From an uncultured Alphaproteobacteria bacterium (lineage in GTDB: Bacteria; Pseudomonadota; Alphaproteobacteria; Rhizobiales; Aestuariivirgaceae), in contig CALMZX010000076.1 in NCBI GenBank assembly GCA_937870685.1, positions 1 to 64,000 of the forward strand: a stretch of DNA of 64,000 nucleotides. The letters are read 5' to 3'. Positions 1 through 7,859 of the stretch are shown here, piece after piece (positions within the stretch are counted from its first letter, which is position 1; the number at the start of each line of letters is the position of its first letter). A program made the position numbers and the translations under genes. The notes below the pieces were generated by a model. It was given only the letters and a program-made list of their open reading frames with translations. It had not been told where the DNA came from and ran no database searches.

Positions 1-118
1 GGACGAGACGCCAGGGGGTGTCGGCGGCATTCAGGGTCTGTGTCTGCGCCATGGCGCTGTGGGTTGTCAGGGCAAGCGCCAGCAGGCCAGCAGGCCCCCG
101 CATCAGAAGTCGTTGCAT
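1..118 (-). CDS. N-terminus of an unidentified secreted protein (cut by window edge)
   Basis: Reading the minus strand from ATG at 118 gives a typical Sec signal peptide: a short basic start (MQRLLMRG), a hydrophobic core (LLALALTT) and a likely cleavage site after AMA, about residue 25. The mature protein begins QTQTLNAADTPWRLV and runs off the left edge. A GGGAAG ribosome-binding site lies 5-6 bases upstream. Only about 39 residues are visible, so the family cannot be named; it should be exported to the periplasm or outer membrane. Confidence 0.6.
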   Translation of the reverse strand, partial: MQRLLMRGPAGLLALALTTHSAMAQTQTLNAADTPWRLV

Positions 119-476
119 GAAATCTTCCCATTCTGCCGGTTTTTTGGTGTTGCCCGGCGCAGTGGCGGACTGCTTGGCAAAGGTCATGCCAAGATGGCAC
201 CGCAGCGGGCGCATTGATTTCCATGGGGTTTTTCGGCCCTTCTGAATTGCCCCCGTCAGTCCTGCCCAGATAACAGGCAGGCCCTTCTGCGTTTGCACGA
301 AATTCAGTCAAGCCTCAGGCCGCCTGACCCGGGCGCCACAAATTGGCCACCCCCCAAGCCCATTGACGATGGCCTTGCCGCCAGGCGGGCGCTGTCCCTT
401 GCGGGGCAGACGGCAACACACTATTCCACTGCCGATTGCAGGTGAGAGTCCATTGGCCAAGCTGCCGACCCGGTTC
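119..476. other. Intergenic region between divergent genes
   Basis: About 360 bases separate the divergent secreted-protein and penicillin-binding-protein genes, so promoters for both should lie here. The one structure I see is an inverted repeat at 261-281, CCTGCC and GGCAGG around a 9-base loop. The PBP reading frame stays open back to 363, so part of this stretch could be coding. Confidence 0.4.
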
Positions 477-2777
477 ATGATTATCCGCACGGTGTGGAAG
501 AGCGATGCCGCCTTCTCCAGCACCATGTTCGAGATCTGGGACGGCCTGAAACGCGCCGGTTCTGCCTATTCCTCTTTCCTCTACCGCTATTTCAAGCTGC
601 CGAAGCCGCTGCGCCCGTTGATCGACATTCTCGACGACATGGCGACCTTCGGCACGGTGGCGGCCTTTGTGCTGCTGGCCTATGCGCTGCCGCCTTTCTC
701 CGGCACTGGCGACTGGTGGAACCGGGGGCGCGAATATGCCGTCACCTTCACCGACCAGAACGGCGAGATCGTGGGCCAGCGCGGCATCCGCCAGGACGAC
801 GCGATACCGCTGGACGAGATTCCGCCGCAGCTGATCAAGGCCGTGCTGGCGACGGAGGATGCGCGCTTCTTCGACCATTTCGGCGTTGACGTATTCGGCA
901 CGCTGCGCGCCGTGGTGCGCAACGCGCGTGCCGATGGCGTGAAACAGGGTGGCTCGTCGATCACGCAGCAGGTGGCGAAGAACCTGTTCCTCTCGCCCGA
1001 GCGCACCATCCGCCGCAAGGTGCACGAGGCCTTCCTCTCGCTGTGGATCGAAGCACGCATGAGCAAGGAGGACATCCTCAAGCTCTATCTCGACCGCTCC
1101 TATCTCGGCGGCGGCTCCTATGGCGTGGAAGCGGCCTCGCAGTTCTATTTCGGCAAATCGGTGCGGGACATCAACCTCGTCGAGTCGGCGACGCTGGCCG
1201 GCCTGTTCAAGGCACCGACGAGTTATGCCCCGCATGCCAATCCGGAGGCTTCGCGGGCCCGCACCAACGTGGTGCTCTACCGCATGCTGGATTCAGGCTT
1301 CATCACCCAGGGCGAACTGCTGCAGGCGCGGCGCGAGACGCCCACCATCCTCGCCAAGCGCGGCGGGGCCGCTCCCGACTGGTTCCTCGACTGGGCTTAT
1401 GAAGACACGCTGGCAGTGCTGCAGGAACACCGCCTCACCAGCGAGTATGTGATCGAGGTCAAGACCACCATTGACCGCAAGCTGCAGGACGAGAGCCAGA
1501 AGGTCATCAACGAATTCATCGCCATGGAAGGCACGCTGGGCAAGTTCAACCAGGGCGCTTCGGTGACCATGGCACCGGATGGCGCGGTGCGGGCCATCAT
1601 CGGCGGGCGCGACTATGATGACAGCCAGTTCAACCGCGCCACATCGGCCAAACGCCAGACGGGCTCGGCCTTCAAGCCCTTCGTGTACATGGCGGCGCTG
1701 CTGGAAGGCTACAAGCCGGATGATGCCGTTGTCGATGGCCCTGTCTCCATCGGCGGCTGGGCCCCCAAGAACTATAAGGGCGGCTGGGTCGGGCGCACCA
1801 CGCTCACCAGCGCACTGGCGCATTCCTACAATTCGGTGCCGGTGAAGCTGTCGATCGTCACGGGCCGTCCCGCCATCATCAAGGCGGCGCATGATGCCGG
1901 CATCCAGGGAGAACTGGAAACCTGGCCGCCCATGGTGCTGGGCACCAGCGCGCTGACGCTGATTGATCTCACCACCGGCTATGCGACCTTCGCGGGCGGC
2001 GGTCGGCAGGCCAAGCCCTATTCGGTTCTCGAAATCCGCAGGCCCACGGGTGAAGTCATCTACAGCCGCGCCCGCAGCGGCAGCGATGCACCCCAGACAC
2101 TGCCCTACGACAAGGTCGCCGATCTCAACCTGATGATGGCGCAGGTGGTGAAAGGCGGCACGGCGCGGCGCGCCGACCTGCTCACCGAGCCCCAGGCCGG
2201 CAAGACCGGCACCAACCAGAGCTACCGCGATGCCTGGTATGTGGGCTTCACGGCCCACAATGTCACGGGCGTGTGGGTGGGCAATGACGACTTCACGCCG
2301 ATGAACAACATCACCGGCGGTGCCGTGCCCGCGCCCATCTGGAAGCGCATCATGGAAGTGGCGGATGCAGGCAAGCGCCCGACCGGATTGCCGGGCATTC
2401 CGCTGGATGCCTCCTTTGTCCAGGTGGCGCCCGCCGAACCGGCTGCTGGCGAAGCGCCGGTCATTGAGGAAACACCGGACGTTTCGCCCGAATCACTGCC
2501 CGAGCAGCCGGATGAGGTGCGGGACGTGCTGAACGGCATGTTCACCCTGTTCGAAAAGCAGAAATCAGAACCCCTGCAACCGGGCAAGGCCACAAAGAAG
2601 GCCACTGCGGAAGTGCAGCCTGCCAAGGCCGAAAAGCCTGCCGCGCCGAAACCGCCGAAGCCCGCAATCAGCAAGGCCGCACCGGAGGTTGAGCGCAAGA
2701 CCCTGTTCGACCGCCTGTTCCGAGCCAAGAACCGCGACGACAAGGCGAAGAAGAAGAAAACCCTGTTCAATTTCTGA
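477..2777 (+). CDS. Class A penicillin-binding protein (PBP1A-type, bifunctional)
   Basis: Bifunctional peptidoglycan synthase with a glycosyltransferase and a transpeptidase domain, anchored in the inner membrane and acting in the periplasm. A single membrane segment (about 57-75) precedes the GT51 domain, which has the EDARFFDHFG motif (catalytic Glu127) and GGSSITQQ. The transpeptidase shows the nucleophile in TGSAFKPF (Ser397, Lys400), an SYN motif at 450-452 and KTGT at 576-579. The C-terminal 120 residues are Pro/Ala/Lys-rich low-complexity sequence. The start is uncertain: ATG codons at 363, 477 and 525 are in frame and none has a strong ribosome-binding site; I took 477. The DUF1214/DUF1254 pair follows after 46 bp. 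Confidence 0.9.
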   Translation: MIIRTVWKSDAAFSSTMFEIWDGLKRAGSAYSSFLYRYFKLPKPLRPLIDILDDMATFGTVAAFVLLAYALPPFSGTGDWWNRGREYAVTFTDQNGEIVGQRGIRQDDAIPLDEIPPQLIKAVLATEDARFFDHFGVDVFGTLRAVVRNARADGVKQGGSSITQQVAKNLFLSPERTIRRKVHEAFLSLWIEARMSKEDILKLYLDRSYLGGGSYGVEAASQFYFGKSVRDINLVESATLAGLFKAPTSYAPHANPEASRARTNVVLYRMLDSGFITQGELLQARRETPTILAKRGGAAPDWFLDWAYEDTLAVLQEHRLTSEYVIEVKTTIDRKLQDESQKVINEFIAMEGTLGKFNQGASVTMAPDGAVRAIIGGRDYDDSQFNRATSAKRQTGSAFKPFVYMAALLEGYKPDDAVVDGPVSIGGWAPKNYKGGWVGRTTLTSALAHSYNSVPVKLSIVTGRPAIIKAAHDAGIQGELETWPPMVLGTSALTLIDLTTGYATFAGGGRQAKPYSVLEIRRPTGEVIYSRARSGSDAPQTLPYDKVADLNLMMAQVVKGGTARRADLLTEPQAGKTGTNQSYRDAWYVGFTAHNVTGVWVGNDDFTPMNNITGGAVPAPIWKRIMEVADAGKRPTGLPGIPLDASFVQVAPAEPAAGEAPVIEETPDVSPESLPEQPDEVRDVLNGMFTLFEKQKSEPLQPGKATKKATAEVQPAKAEKPAAPKPPKPAISKAAPEVERKTLFDRLFRAKNRDDKAKKKKTLFNF

Positions 2778-2823
2778 GCCCCGCGTTGGACGCCCCGCCA
2801 TGAACCGTGTATCTGACTGAAGA

Positions 2824-3360
2824 ATGCGCGGTTTTCTCCACATGATCTTTGCCATTGTCGCAGGCGTTGCTGCTGGCTGGATCAGTGCCGTGAGCCTGAT
2901 CGAGAACTATGGCTTCGAGGCCGCCGCGGGCCAGCCGCAATGGAAGGAGCGGCGCAGTGCCGCCGACCATCCCGCGGCACCCTATGCCTTCGGGTATTTC
3001 ATCAACCAGGGCCAGGTGCCGCCGCCGCTCACCGCGCGGCATTTCGTGCGCGGCACCGATGATGAGGGCAGCAACCTGCGGCCCGAGTGCCTGTATGAAG
3101 TCTCCGGCACCATGCCTTCGGCACGGCGCTGGTCGATGGCGGTTTCAGGGGGTGAGGGTTCTGCCGCCACGCTCGGCGCGGGCGAAGCCATCTATGAACC
3201 GGATGGCAGCCTGCGCGTCTTCCTCTCGGCGCAACCCGTGCCCGGCAACCGCCTGGCGATCCCTGCCGTGTCCGCTCCCATTCTCTCGCTCACCATCCAC
3301 GATCCGCAGGATGCCGGAAAGCCGCTCGCTCTGCCGGGTGTCAAACGGGTGAGGTGCTGA
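2824..3360 (+). CDS. DUF1214 domain protein, membrane anchored
   Basis: A 178-residue protein with an N-terminal signal or anchor (residues 4-22) followed by a small DUF1214-type domain (FGYFINQG, CLYEVSG, YEPDGSLRVFLS). The single-domain pairing with a DUF1254 protein just downstream (1-bp gap) is common in Rhizobiales; elsewhere the two domains are fused in one longer protein. Function is not established. The position behind a penicillin-binding protein suggests a role in the envelope, but that is inference. Confidence 0.75.
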   Translation: MRGFLHMIFAIVAGVAAGWISAVSLIENYGFEAAAGQPQWKERRSAADHPAAPYAFGYFINQGQVPPPLTARHFVRGTDDEGSNLRPECLYEVSGTMPSARRWSMAVSGGEGSAATLGAGEAIYEPDGSLRVFLSAQPVPGNRLAIPAVSAPILSLTIHDPQDAGKPLALPGVKRVRC

Positions 3361-3361
3361 G

Positions 3362-3922
3362 ATGGGGCGCCTGTACTGGCTGCTGCTCTTCATGGCGACG
3401 GCGATCGCCACACACGCCGCCTATGTGCTTTATTATCCGGGCTACAACTTCGACAGCAAGGTTGCCGCCGCCATGGGAGACGGCAGCCACAACAAGATGA
3501 TGATGCTGAGTGCCGCACAGGTCGCCAGGCTCTTCCCCGCCTACTCGGCCAATGATGTGGTGGCCATGTGCCGCTATGACCTCACGCAGGGGCCCATGCA
3601 GATTTCCGCCAGGCTGCCGCGCGGCTACTGGACCTTCTCCATTTTCACCGTGAAGGGACGGCAGGTCTATTCCCTGACCGACGCACAGGCAGGCGAAAGC
3701 AGCTTCACCGTGGACCTGTCGCAATCGCCGGACATTCTCGCCAAGATCAAGGGCGCGCTTGATGACGGCGGCGAAGCGGAAGCGATCAGCGAGGTGGGCT
3801 GGAAGGTGGAAACACCGGAAGAAAAGGGAATAGCAGTGATCTGGGTTCCGGTTGCCGACCCGATCTTCCGCGGTACCACGCTTGCGGCCGTGCGCAACAG
3901 CACCTGCCAGCGGGTGAAGTGA
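3362..3922 (+). CDS. DUF1254 domain protein, membrane anchored
   Basis: A 186-residue protein with an N-terminal hydrophobic segment (6-24) and a DUF1254-like domain (YNFDSKVAAAMG, MCRYDLTQGPMQISA, GYWTFSIFTVKGRQVYSLTD). It begins 1 bp after the DUF1214 gene ends, so the two are surely co-transcribed and probably form a complex. The catalytic activity, if any, is unknown. Confidence 0.75.
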   Translation: MGRLYWLLLFMATAIATHAAYVLYYPGYNFDSKVAAAMGDGSHNKMMMLSAAQVARLFPAYSANDVVAMCRYDLTQGPMQISARLPRGYWTFSIFTVKGRQVYSLTDAQAGESSFTVDLSQSPDILAKIKGALDDGGEAEAISEVGWKVETPEEKGIAVIWVPVADPIFRGTTLAAVRNSTCQRVK

Positions 3923-3928
3923 TTCGTA

Positions 3929-4129
3929 TCAGCTCTTGCCGGCGCGGTGGCGGGTCATGCTGTGGCCGGCGTGGGGCGAGTTCGGCCCTGCCGGTTCAAA
4001 GATGTCTTCGTCTTCGCAGAGGCGTTCGAAGCGCACGCCTGGAAAGATGATGATTTCGGCGCTGCTGCCTTGCGGTGCCGCAGTCTTTCTGTCCTTCGGA
4101 CGCAGTGCAAATTCCAGTACCGATGACAT
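3929..4129 (-). CDS. Small conserved hypothetical protein (66 aa)
   Basis: A short soluble protein with a recognisable core, VLEFALRPKDRK followed by AEIIIFPGVRFERL. Small proteins of this shape recur in Rhizobiales. The start at 4129 has GAGG a few bases upstream. It lies 85 bp downstream of the DUF1491 gene on the same strand, in a gap that carries a TTAACCAT octamer reading toward it. No function can be given. Confidence 0.6.
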   Translation of the reverse strand: MSSVLEFALRPKDRKTAAPQGSSAEIIIFPGVRFERLCEDEDIFEPAGPNSPHAGHSMTRHRAGKS

Positions 4130-4214
4130 GACGAAAGCCTCATTCCCCAGGTTGAGTGGTTCACCCCGTTGGCCTGATTAAGTCCAGTCATGGTTAACAA
4201 ATGGCTAAGCGATT

Positions 4215-4556
4215 TCACGCTTCGGCAACGAGCCCGGCGAGACCGGAGCGGTCTTCCACTTCCACAAGCCAGAGATCGGGATCGGCTTTCTTGCGTTTCT
4301 CCATGCGCGCGGCGACATCTTGCCACGGCACGGGTGCGGCGAAATCCTTCACGAAGCGGCGCTCGCCTTCATCATCATGGGATGCGCCCGGCGCCGGAGC
4401 CAGCAGATCGTGCGTGCCATCGAGATGATTGATCACAATGTAGAGCGCGCCCGCCTCCTCCGCCCCCTTCTTCACCACGGCACCGAAGTGTCCGCCGATG
4501 TCGCAGCGGCGCAGGAAGGCCTGGACCCAGAAATTGGTCTTGAGCCGCGGTGTCAC
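4215..4556 (-). CDS. DUF1491 family protein
   Basis: A 113-residue cytoplasmic protein matching DUF1491 (LKTNFWVQAFLRRCD, GGHFGAVVKKGAEEAGALYI, DLWLVEVEDR). The family is small, alphaproteobacterial and of unknown function. It starts with GTG, and its first four bases (GTGA) overlap the stop codon of the upstream peptidoglycan-binding gene, so the two are translationally coupled. Confidence 0.8.
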   Translation of the reverse strand: MTPRLKTNFWVQAFLRRCDIGGHFGAVVKKGAEEAGALYIVINHLDGTHDLLAPAPGASHDDEGERRFVKDFAAPVPWQDVAARMEKRKKADPDLWLVEVEDRSGLAGLVAEA

Positions 4557-5353
4557 CGCTGGGCTGCGGCGGTCGCTGCTTCCGCCACTTTCAGGCCCGC
4601 CAGCAGTTCCTTGCTGATCGTGCCATCCATGGCGAGGCCGAAATCCATCTGGAACTTCAGGATGGCGGCGCGCGTCACCTCGTCGGGTTCGCCGTTCACG
4701 GCGGGAATGTCATAGCCGAGCTTGCGCAGCTTCTGCTGCACGTCGCGCACGCGGGCAAGCCCTTGCGGCCTTGGCGCGGCCGGTTTCGCTAGCGGCTTTG
4801 CGGCCTGTTTCAGTACGCGTGGCTTGGCTTGCGGAAGATCAGGGACTTCTGCCTTTGGCGCGACCGAGCCCGTGAATTCCGATGCGGCCGCCACTTTCCG
4901 CGTGTAGCGGATGTGGTCCAGAAGCTGGCGGGTGATTTCGCCCGTGACCGGCAACTGGTTGTCCTGCTGGTAGCTCTTGATGGCAATCGCCGTCTGCTTT
5001 CCCGCGACACCATCCACAAGCCCGCGATAGTGGCCTGTGGCCATCAGTTCGCGCTGCACGTCCTCGACCTGCGGATCATATTTGATGGTGACGGTTGTGA
5101 GGGGCTTGGCGGGGACAGCGACTTCCACATGGGTGCTGGCACCCTTTGGAATCTGCGTCAGCAGCGTGCGGGCGCCAGTTGCGGCGTGCGGCCCGAGGAA
5201 GGCGTTCCAGACGATCATGCCGCCAAGGCCGAGGGCAAACACGGCCAGCGCCGCCGCACCGGGGCTGACACCACCCCCATGCTCCTCCGGCACTTCACGA
5301 ACCCTGGCTTTCGACGAACGACCCATACGCAACTCACTCAACTGGGATGCCAC
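4553..5353 (-). CDS. Membrane-anchored protein with two peptidoglycan-binding domains
   Basis: A 266-residue protein with a cytoplasmic N-terminus, one membrane helix (about 32-51) and two PG_binding_1 modules (about 92-150 and 200-256; VEDVQRELMATGHYRGLVDG and VRDVQQKLRKLGYDI). The modules are joined by an Ala/Pro/Lys-rich linker. It should tether the inner membrane to the cell wall; no catalytic domain is present. The assigned start is GTG at 5353. An in-frame ATG at 5326 is an alternative and would shorten the protein by nine residues. Confidence 0.8.
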   Translation of the reverse strand: MASQLSELRMGRSSKARVREVPEEHGGGVSPGAAALAVFALGLGGMIVWNAFLGPHAATGARTLLTQIPKGASTHVEVAVPAKPLTTVTIKYDPQVEDVQRELMATGHYRGLVDGVAGKQTAIAIKSYQQDNQLPVTGEITRQLLDHIRYTRKVAAASEFTGSVAPKAEVPDLPQAKPRVLKQAAKPLAKPAAPRPQGLARVRDVQQKLRKLGYDIPAVNGEPDEVTRAAILKFQMDFGLAMDGTISKELLAGLKVAEAATAAAQR

Positions 5354-5554
5354 TCTGCCCTGCTCTGGTTAATGCCGCCTTTCCCGTGAGCCGCCCATCC
5401 CCCACAAACGTGGTGAATGAATGGTGACCAGATTGCGCCGCATTTGAATCAAAGCTTCCGCCGCCGCTTCAACGGCTGGAAATGCGGGCCTGCTATGAGA
5501 AGGCGTGGACGGAACACCGGAACAACAACGCGGTGAACGATAACGGGGTTACTC

Positions 5555-5992
5555 ATGGGGATCTTGAGAAACGCAGTGATACTTGGTGCCGTGGCGCTGG
5601 CCATGCCGAGCCCGCCTGTCTCAGTGCAGGGCAATGGCATTGTGGCGCCAACCGCCAGCAGCTTTGCCTATGTCTCGGCTGCGGCGGAAACCTTCGCCGA
5701 CGTGCGCGCCTTCTGTGAACGCAGGCCTGGCGTGTGCCAGACGGCCGGGCATCTCGCGGTCACCATGGAAGCCAAGGCGAAATACAGCGCCAGGCTCATC
5801 TATGAATGGGCCAATGACGCAGGTGCCGCCGAGCCGCGCGCCACAGCCTTGCCGCCCGATCTGGCCGCCGCTGACCCGATTGCCACGGGCAGTGTTGGTG
5901 GTGAACCCAGCCTTGCACAGTCACAATCAACCCTGAAGCTGGAAGACCTGCTGACCGAGTGGAAGGCTCCGCCGAAACCCAAGAAGGGTTGA
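5555..5992 (+). CDS. DUF5330 family protein, exported
   Basis: A 145-residue protein with an N-terminal hydrophobic signal (3-20). The conserved block includes FADVRAFCERRPGVCQTAGHLA, with two cysteines in a C-x6-C arrangement that could form a disulfide in the periplasm, then a low-complexity C-terminus. It matches the Rhizobiales DUF5330 family; function unknown. It is followed 33 bp later by sufE on the same strand. The 200 bp upstream hold its promoter; I saw no distinct motif there. Confidence 0.7.
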   Translation: MGILRNAVILGAVALAMPSPPVSVQGNGIVAPTASSFAYVSAAAETFADVRAFCERRPGVCQTAGHLAVTMEAKAKYSARLIYEWANDAGAAEPRATALPPDLAAADPIATGSVGGEPSLAQSQSTLKLEDLLTEWKAPPKPKKG

Positions 5993-6025
5993 ACGGCAGC
6001 CGGAAAGCGCTATGTCAGCGGTCGC

Positions 6026-6454
6026 ATGACTGACGCGCTCCAGACCCTCCGCGATGATTTCGCAGTCCTTGATGACTGGGAAGACCGCTACCGCCACGTC
6101 ATTGATCTCGGCAAGGCCCTTCCGCCGATGGACCCCGCCCTCAAGACACCGGCCACCAAGGTGAGCGGCTGCGCCAGCCAGGTGTGGATTCATTCGCGTG
6201 TCGAGAGCCACGGCGGACAGCGGCAGCTTGTGCTGACCGGTGACAGTGATGCCCTCATTGTCAAAGGCCTCATCGCCATCGCCTTCATGATTTTCGGCAA
6301 CCGCAACGTGGCCGACATTCCCGGCATCGATGCTGCCGCCATCTTTGCTGAACTCGGCCTGAGGGAACACCTGACGCCACAACGTTCCAATGGCCTTGCC
6401 TCCATGGTGGCGCGCATCAAGGCAGATGCTGCCCAGGCGATTGCCGCGGCATGA
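6026..6454 (+). CDS. sufE: SufE family sulfur acceptor protein
   Basis: SufE accepts persulfide sulfur from the cysteine desulfurase SufS for Fe-S cluster assembly. The acceptor cysteine is Cys49 in KVSGCASQVW, and the 142-residue length is normal. No other suf gene is in the window, so this copy stands apart from the suf operon. Its 3' end overlaps the convergent DUF6456 gene by 38 bp. Confidence 0.88.
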   Translation: MTDALQTLRDDFAVLDDWEDRYRHVIDLGKALPPMDPALKTPATKVSGCASQVWIHSRVESHGGQRQLVLTGDSDALIVKGLIAIAFMIFGNRNVADIPGIDAAAIFAELGLREHLTPQRSNGLASMVARIKADAAQAIAAA

Positions 6455-7190
6455 TTGACGGACGGTAGTCCGAGACGGCCCAATGCCCGATCTGTGACGG
6501 ACCGGCGTGGCGCAGGCGCGGCTTCAGGCCGTAGTGGCGTGCCAGACGCGTGAGCCCGAGCAGCAAGATCGCGCGGGCCGAACGGCGCGGCAGACTCAGC
6601 CTGCGCTCGGCCTCCTCGAGGCCTGCCGTAAGACAGCAGACCTGCAGCAACAATCCCGAGAGTTCGGGACCGACGGCCTCCAGCGCGTCATGCACCAGCT
6701 GGCGCGCTGCCAGTGCGCCGTCGCTCAGACGGGACACGGCATTGTCGCTCATCTGCCAGTGCCGTGACGAGGATGTGGCGGGCACGTAGTTCGTGGTCAC
6801 GCGGGGCGACAGGTGTGCACGTTCATAGTCGCGGCGCAGGCGTTCGGCGGCCTTGAGGTGTTCGGCCTCGAAGCGGCCATCACGGTCCTGCGAGGCCGTG
6901 GCCATGACATGCTGGAGCGGATTTTCCCGGATGTTCCGCACCGCCTGCAGGGCGGCCGCTGCCGGGCGGAACAGGCCATCGTCACCCGCCACAAGTGCTC
7001 CCGCTTCAACCAGCGCGGCAATGACGGGCGCGGATTTCACCGCGAGAACGCGCTGGCTCCCGGCCTGCGGCGACATCACATGCCAGCGCCCGTTGCGCTG
7101 CAGGAGGGCCGCGCCGTTGGCACGCAGGCGCTTCAGGAAGGTTTTTTCGGGCGATTGCGTTTTGGTTTCGGCGAAACAGGATACAGACAT
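6417..7190 (-). CDS. DUF6456 domain protein, probable DNA-binding regulator
   Basis: A 257-residue protein typical of Rhizobiales DUF6456: an N-terminal region of short helices (LKRLRANGAALL, VIAALVEAGALVAG) and a C-terminal block (LLLQVCCLTAGLEEAERRL, ARAILLLGLTRLARHYGL) that looks like a winged-helix or sigma-region-like fold. The start at 7190 has a good AGGAG site 7 bases upstream. A short perfect inverted repeat lies 36 bp upstream. Regulatory function is inferred from fold and family habit, not shown. Confidence 0.7.
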   Translation of the reverse strand: MSVSCFAETKTQSPEKTFLKRLRANGAALLQRNGRWHVMSPQAGSQRVLAVKSAPVIAALVEAGALVAGDDGLFRPAAAALQAVRNIRENPLQHVMATASQDRDGRFEAEHLKAAERLRRDYERAHLSPRVTTNYVPATSSSRHWQMSDNAVSRLSDGALAARQLVHDALEAVGPELSGLLLQVCCLTAGLEEAERRLSLPRRSARAILLLGLTRLARHYGLKPRLRHAGPSQIGHWAVSDYRPSIMPRQSPGQHLP

Positions 7191-7225
7191 GACTCACTCC
7201 TCTGGCGGAAGTGGTCGCTAGCATA

Positions 7226-7238
7226 TCCTATAATAGGA
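7226..7238. promoter_or_regulatory. Inverted repeat upstream of DUF6456 gene
   Basis: Perfect AT-rich inverted repeat TCCTAT-A-ATAGGA in the 62-bp gap between the DUF6456 start codon and the PAS gene stop. Its position suits an operator, or part of the promoter, of the DUF6456 gene. It is too weak a hairpin for a terminator and has no T-run. Confidence 0.35.
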
Positions 7239-7252
7239 ATCAATACGCAATT

Positions 7253-7756
7253 TCAGGCGATGGCCGCGACCTCGTCGTCCAGCCGGTCCGTGGCGGACAT
7301 GAAGTAGTCGAAACACAGCACCATGCCGACGTCCGTGGCAGCGGTGCGCAGCGGCAGGCGCAGCCAGTATTGCACCATGTGTTCCTTGTGCAGCCGCGGG
7401 CCTTTCACCACGCCCTGGGTGGGCAGGCCTTCGGCAATGGTGCGCTCGAAGGCGGCAAGCCAGTAGTCACGCTTGTCACCCCAATCGAGATCGTTGAGTG
7501 TCAGACCGGTGATTTCGCGGTCGTAGATTTCGCGCAGCCGCGTTCCGGCCAGCCGCACGCGCGAGCAGCCGATGGTGTCCTTCACCTCGACAAGGCTGAT
7601 GCCCGAGAGCATGCGCGGGATTTCGCCGGGGATGATGTCGGCGCGGCAAGGCATGCGGGAAACCCCGGCCTTTGCCAGCCAATAATCGTAAAGTTGGCGT
7701 TGCTCGGGCACAACAAGCTGCGCCCTGAACGCCCTACCGTCCTGACCCCAATCCAC
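7253..7756 (-). CDS. PAS_5-type domain protein
   Basis: A 167-residue protein made essentially of one PAS_5 domain (LYDYWLAKAG, PRMLSGISLVEV, FDYFMSATDRL), a family common in alphaproteobacteria and without an output domain. Likely cytoplasmic and sensory or structural; ligand unknown. Upstream of its start lies an unusual cluster of GANTC sites, which suggests cell-cycle or methylation-linked expression. Confidence 0.75.
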   Translation of the reverse strand: MDWGQDGRAFRAQLVVPEQRQLYDYWLAKAGVSRMPCRADIIPGEIPRMLSGISLVEVKDTIGCSRVRLAGTRLREIYDREITGLTLNDLDWGDKRDYWLAAFERTIAEGLPTQGVVKGPRLHKEHMVQYWLRLPLRTAATDVGMVLCFDYFMSATDRLDDEVAAIA

Positions 7757-7774
7757 TGCCGCCCCTTATTTGCC

Positions 7775-7835
7775 GAATCGGTCGTCCTACCGATTCCCCA
7801 GTGTATGAATCGGCGACTCGTGATCCGCAAGAGTC
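7775..7835 (-). promoter_or_regulatory. Cluster of five GANTC (CcrM) sites upstream of the PAS gene
   Basis: Five GANTC sites lie in 61 bp at 7775, 7792, 7807, 7815 and 7831. The first two are the arms of a perfect inverted repeat, GAATCGGT and ACCGATTC around a 6-base loop (7775-7796). GANTC is the CcrM methylation site in alphaproteobacteria and marks GcrA-controlled promoters. The cluster sits 20-80 bp upstream of the PAS gene start. Confidence 0.5.
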
Positions 7836-7859
7836 GGCAACCGCGATGCGGCAAAAAAG

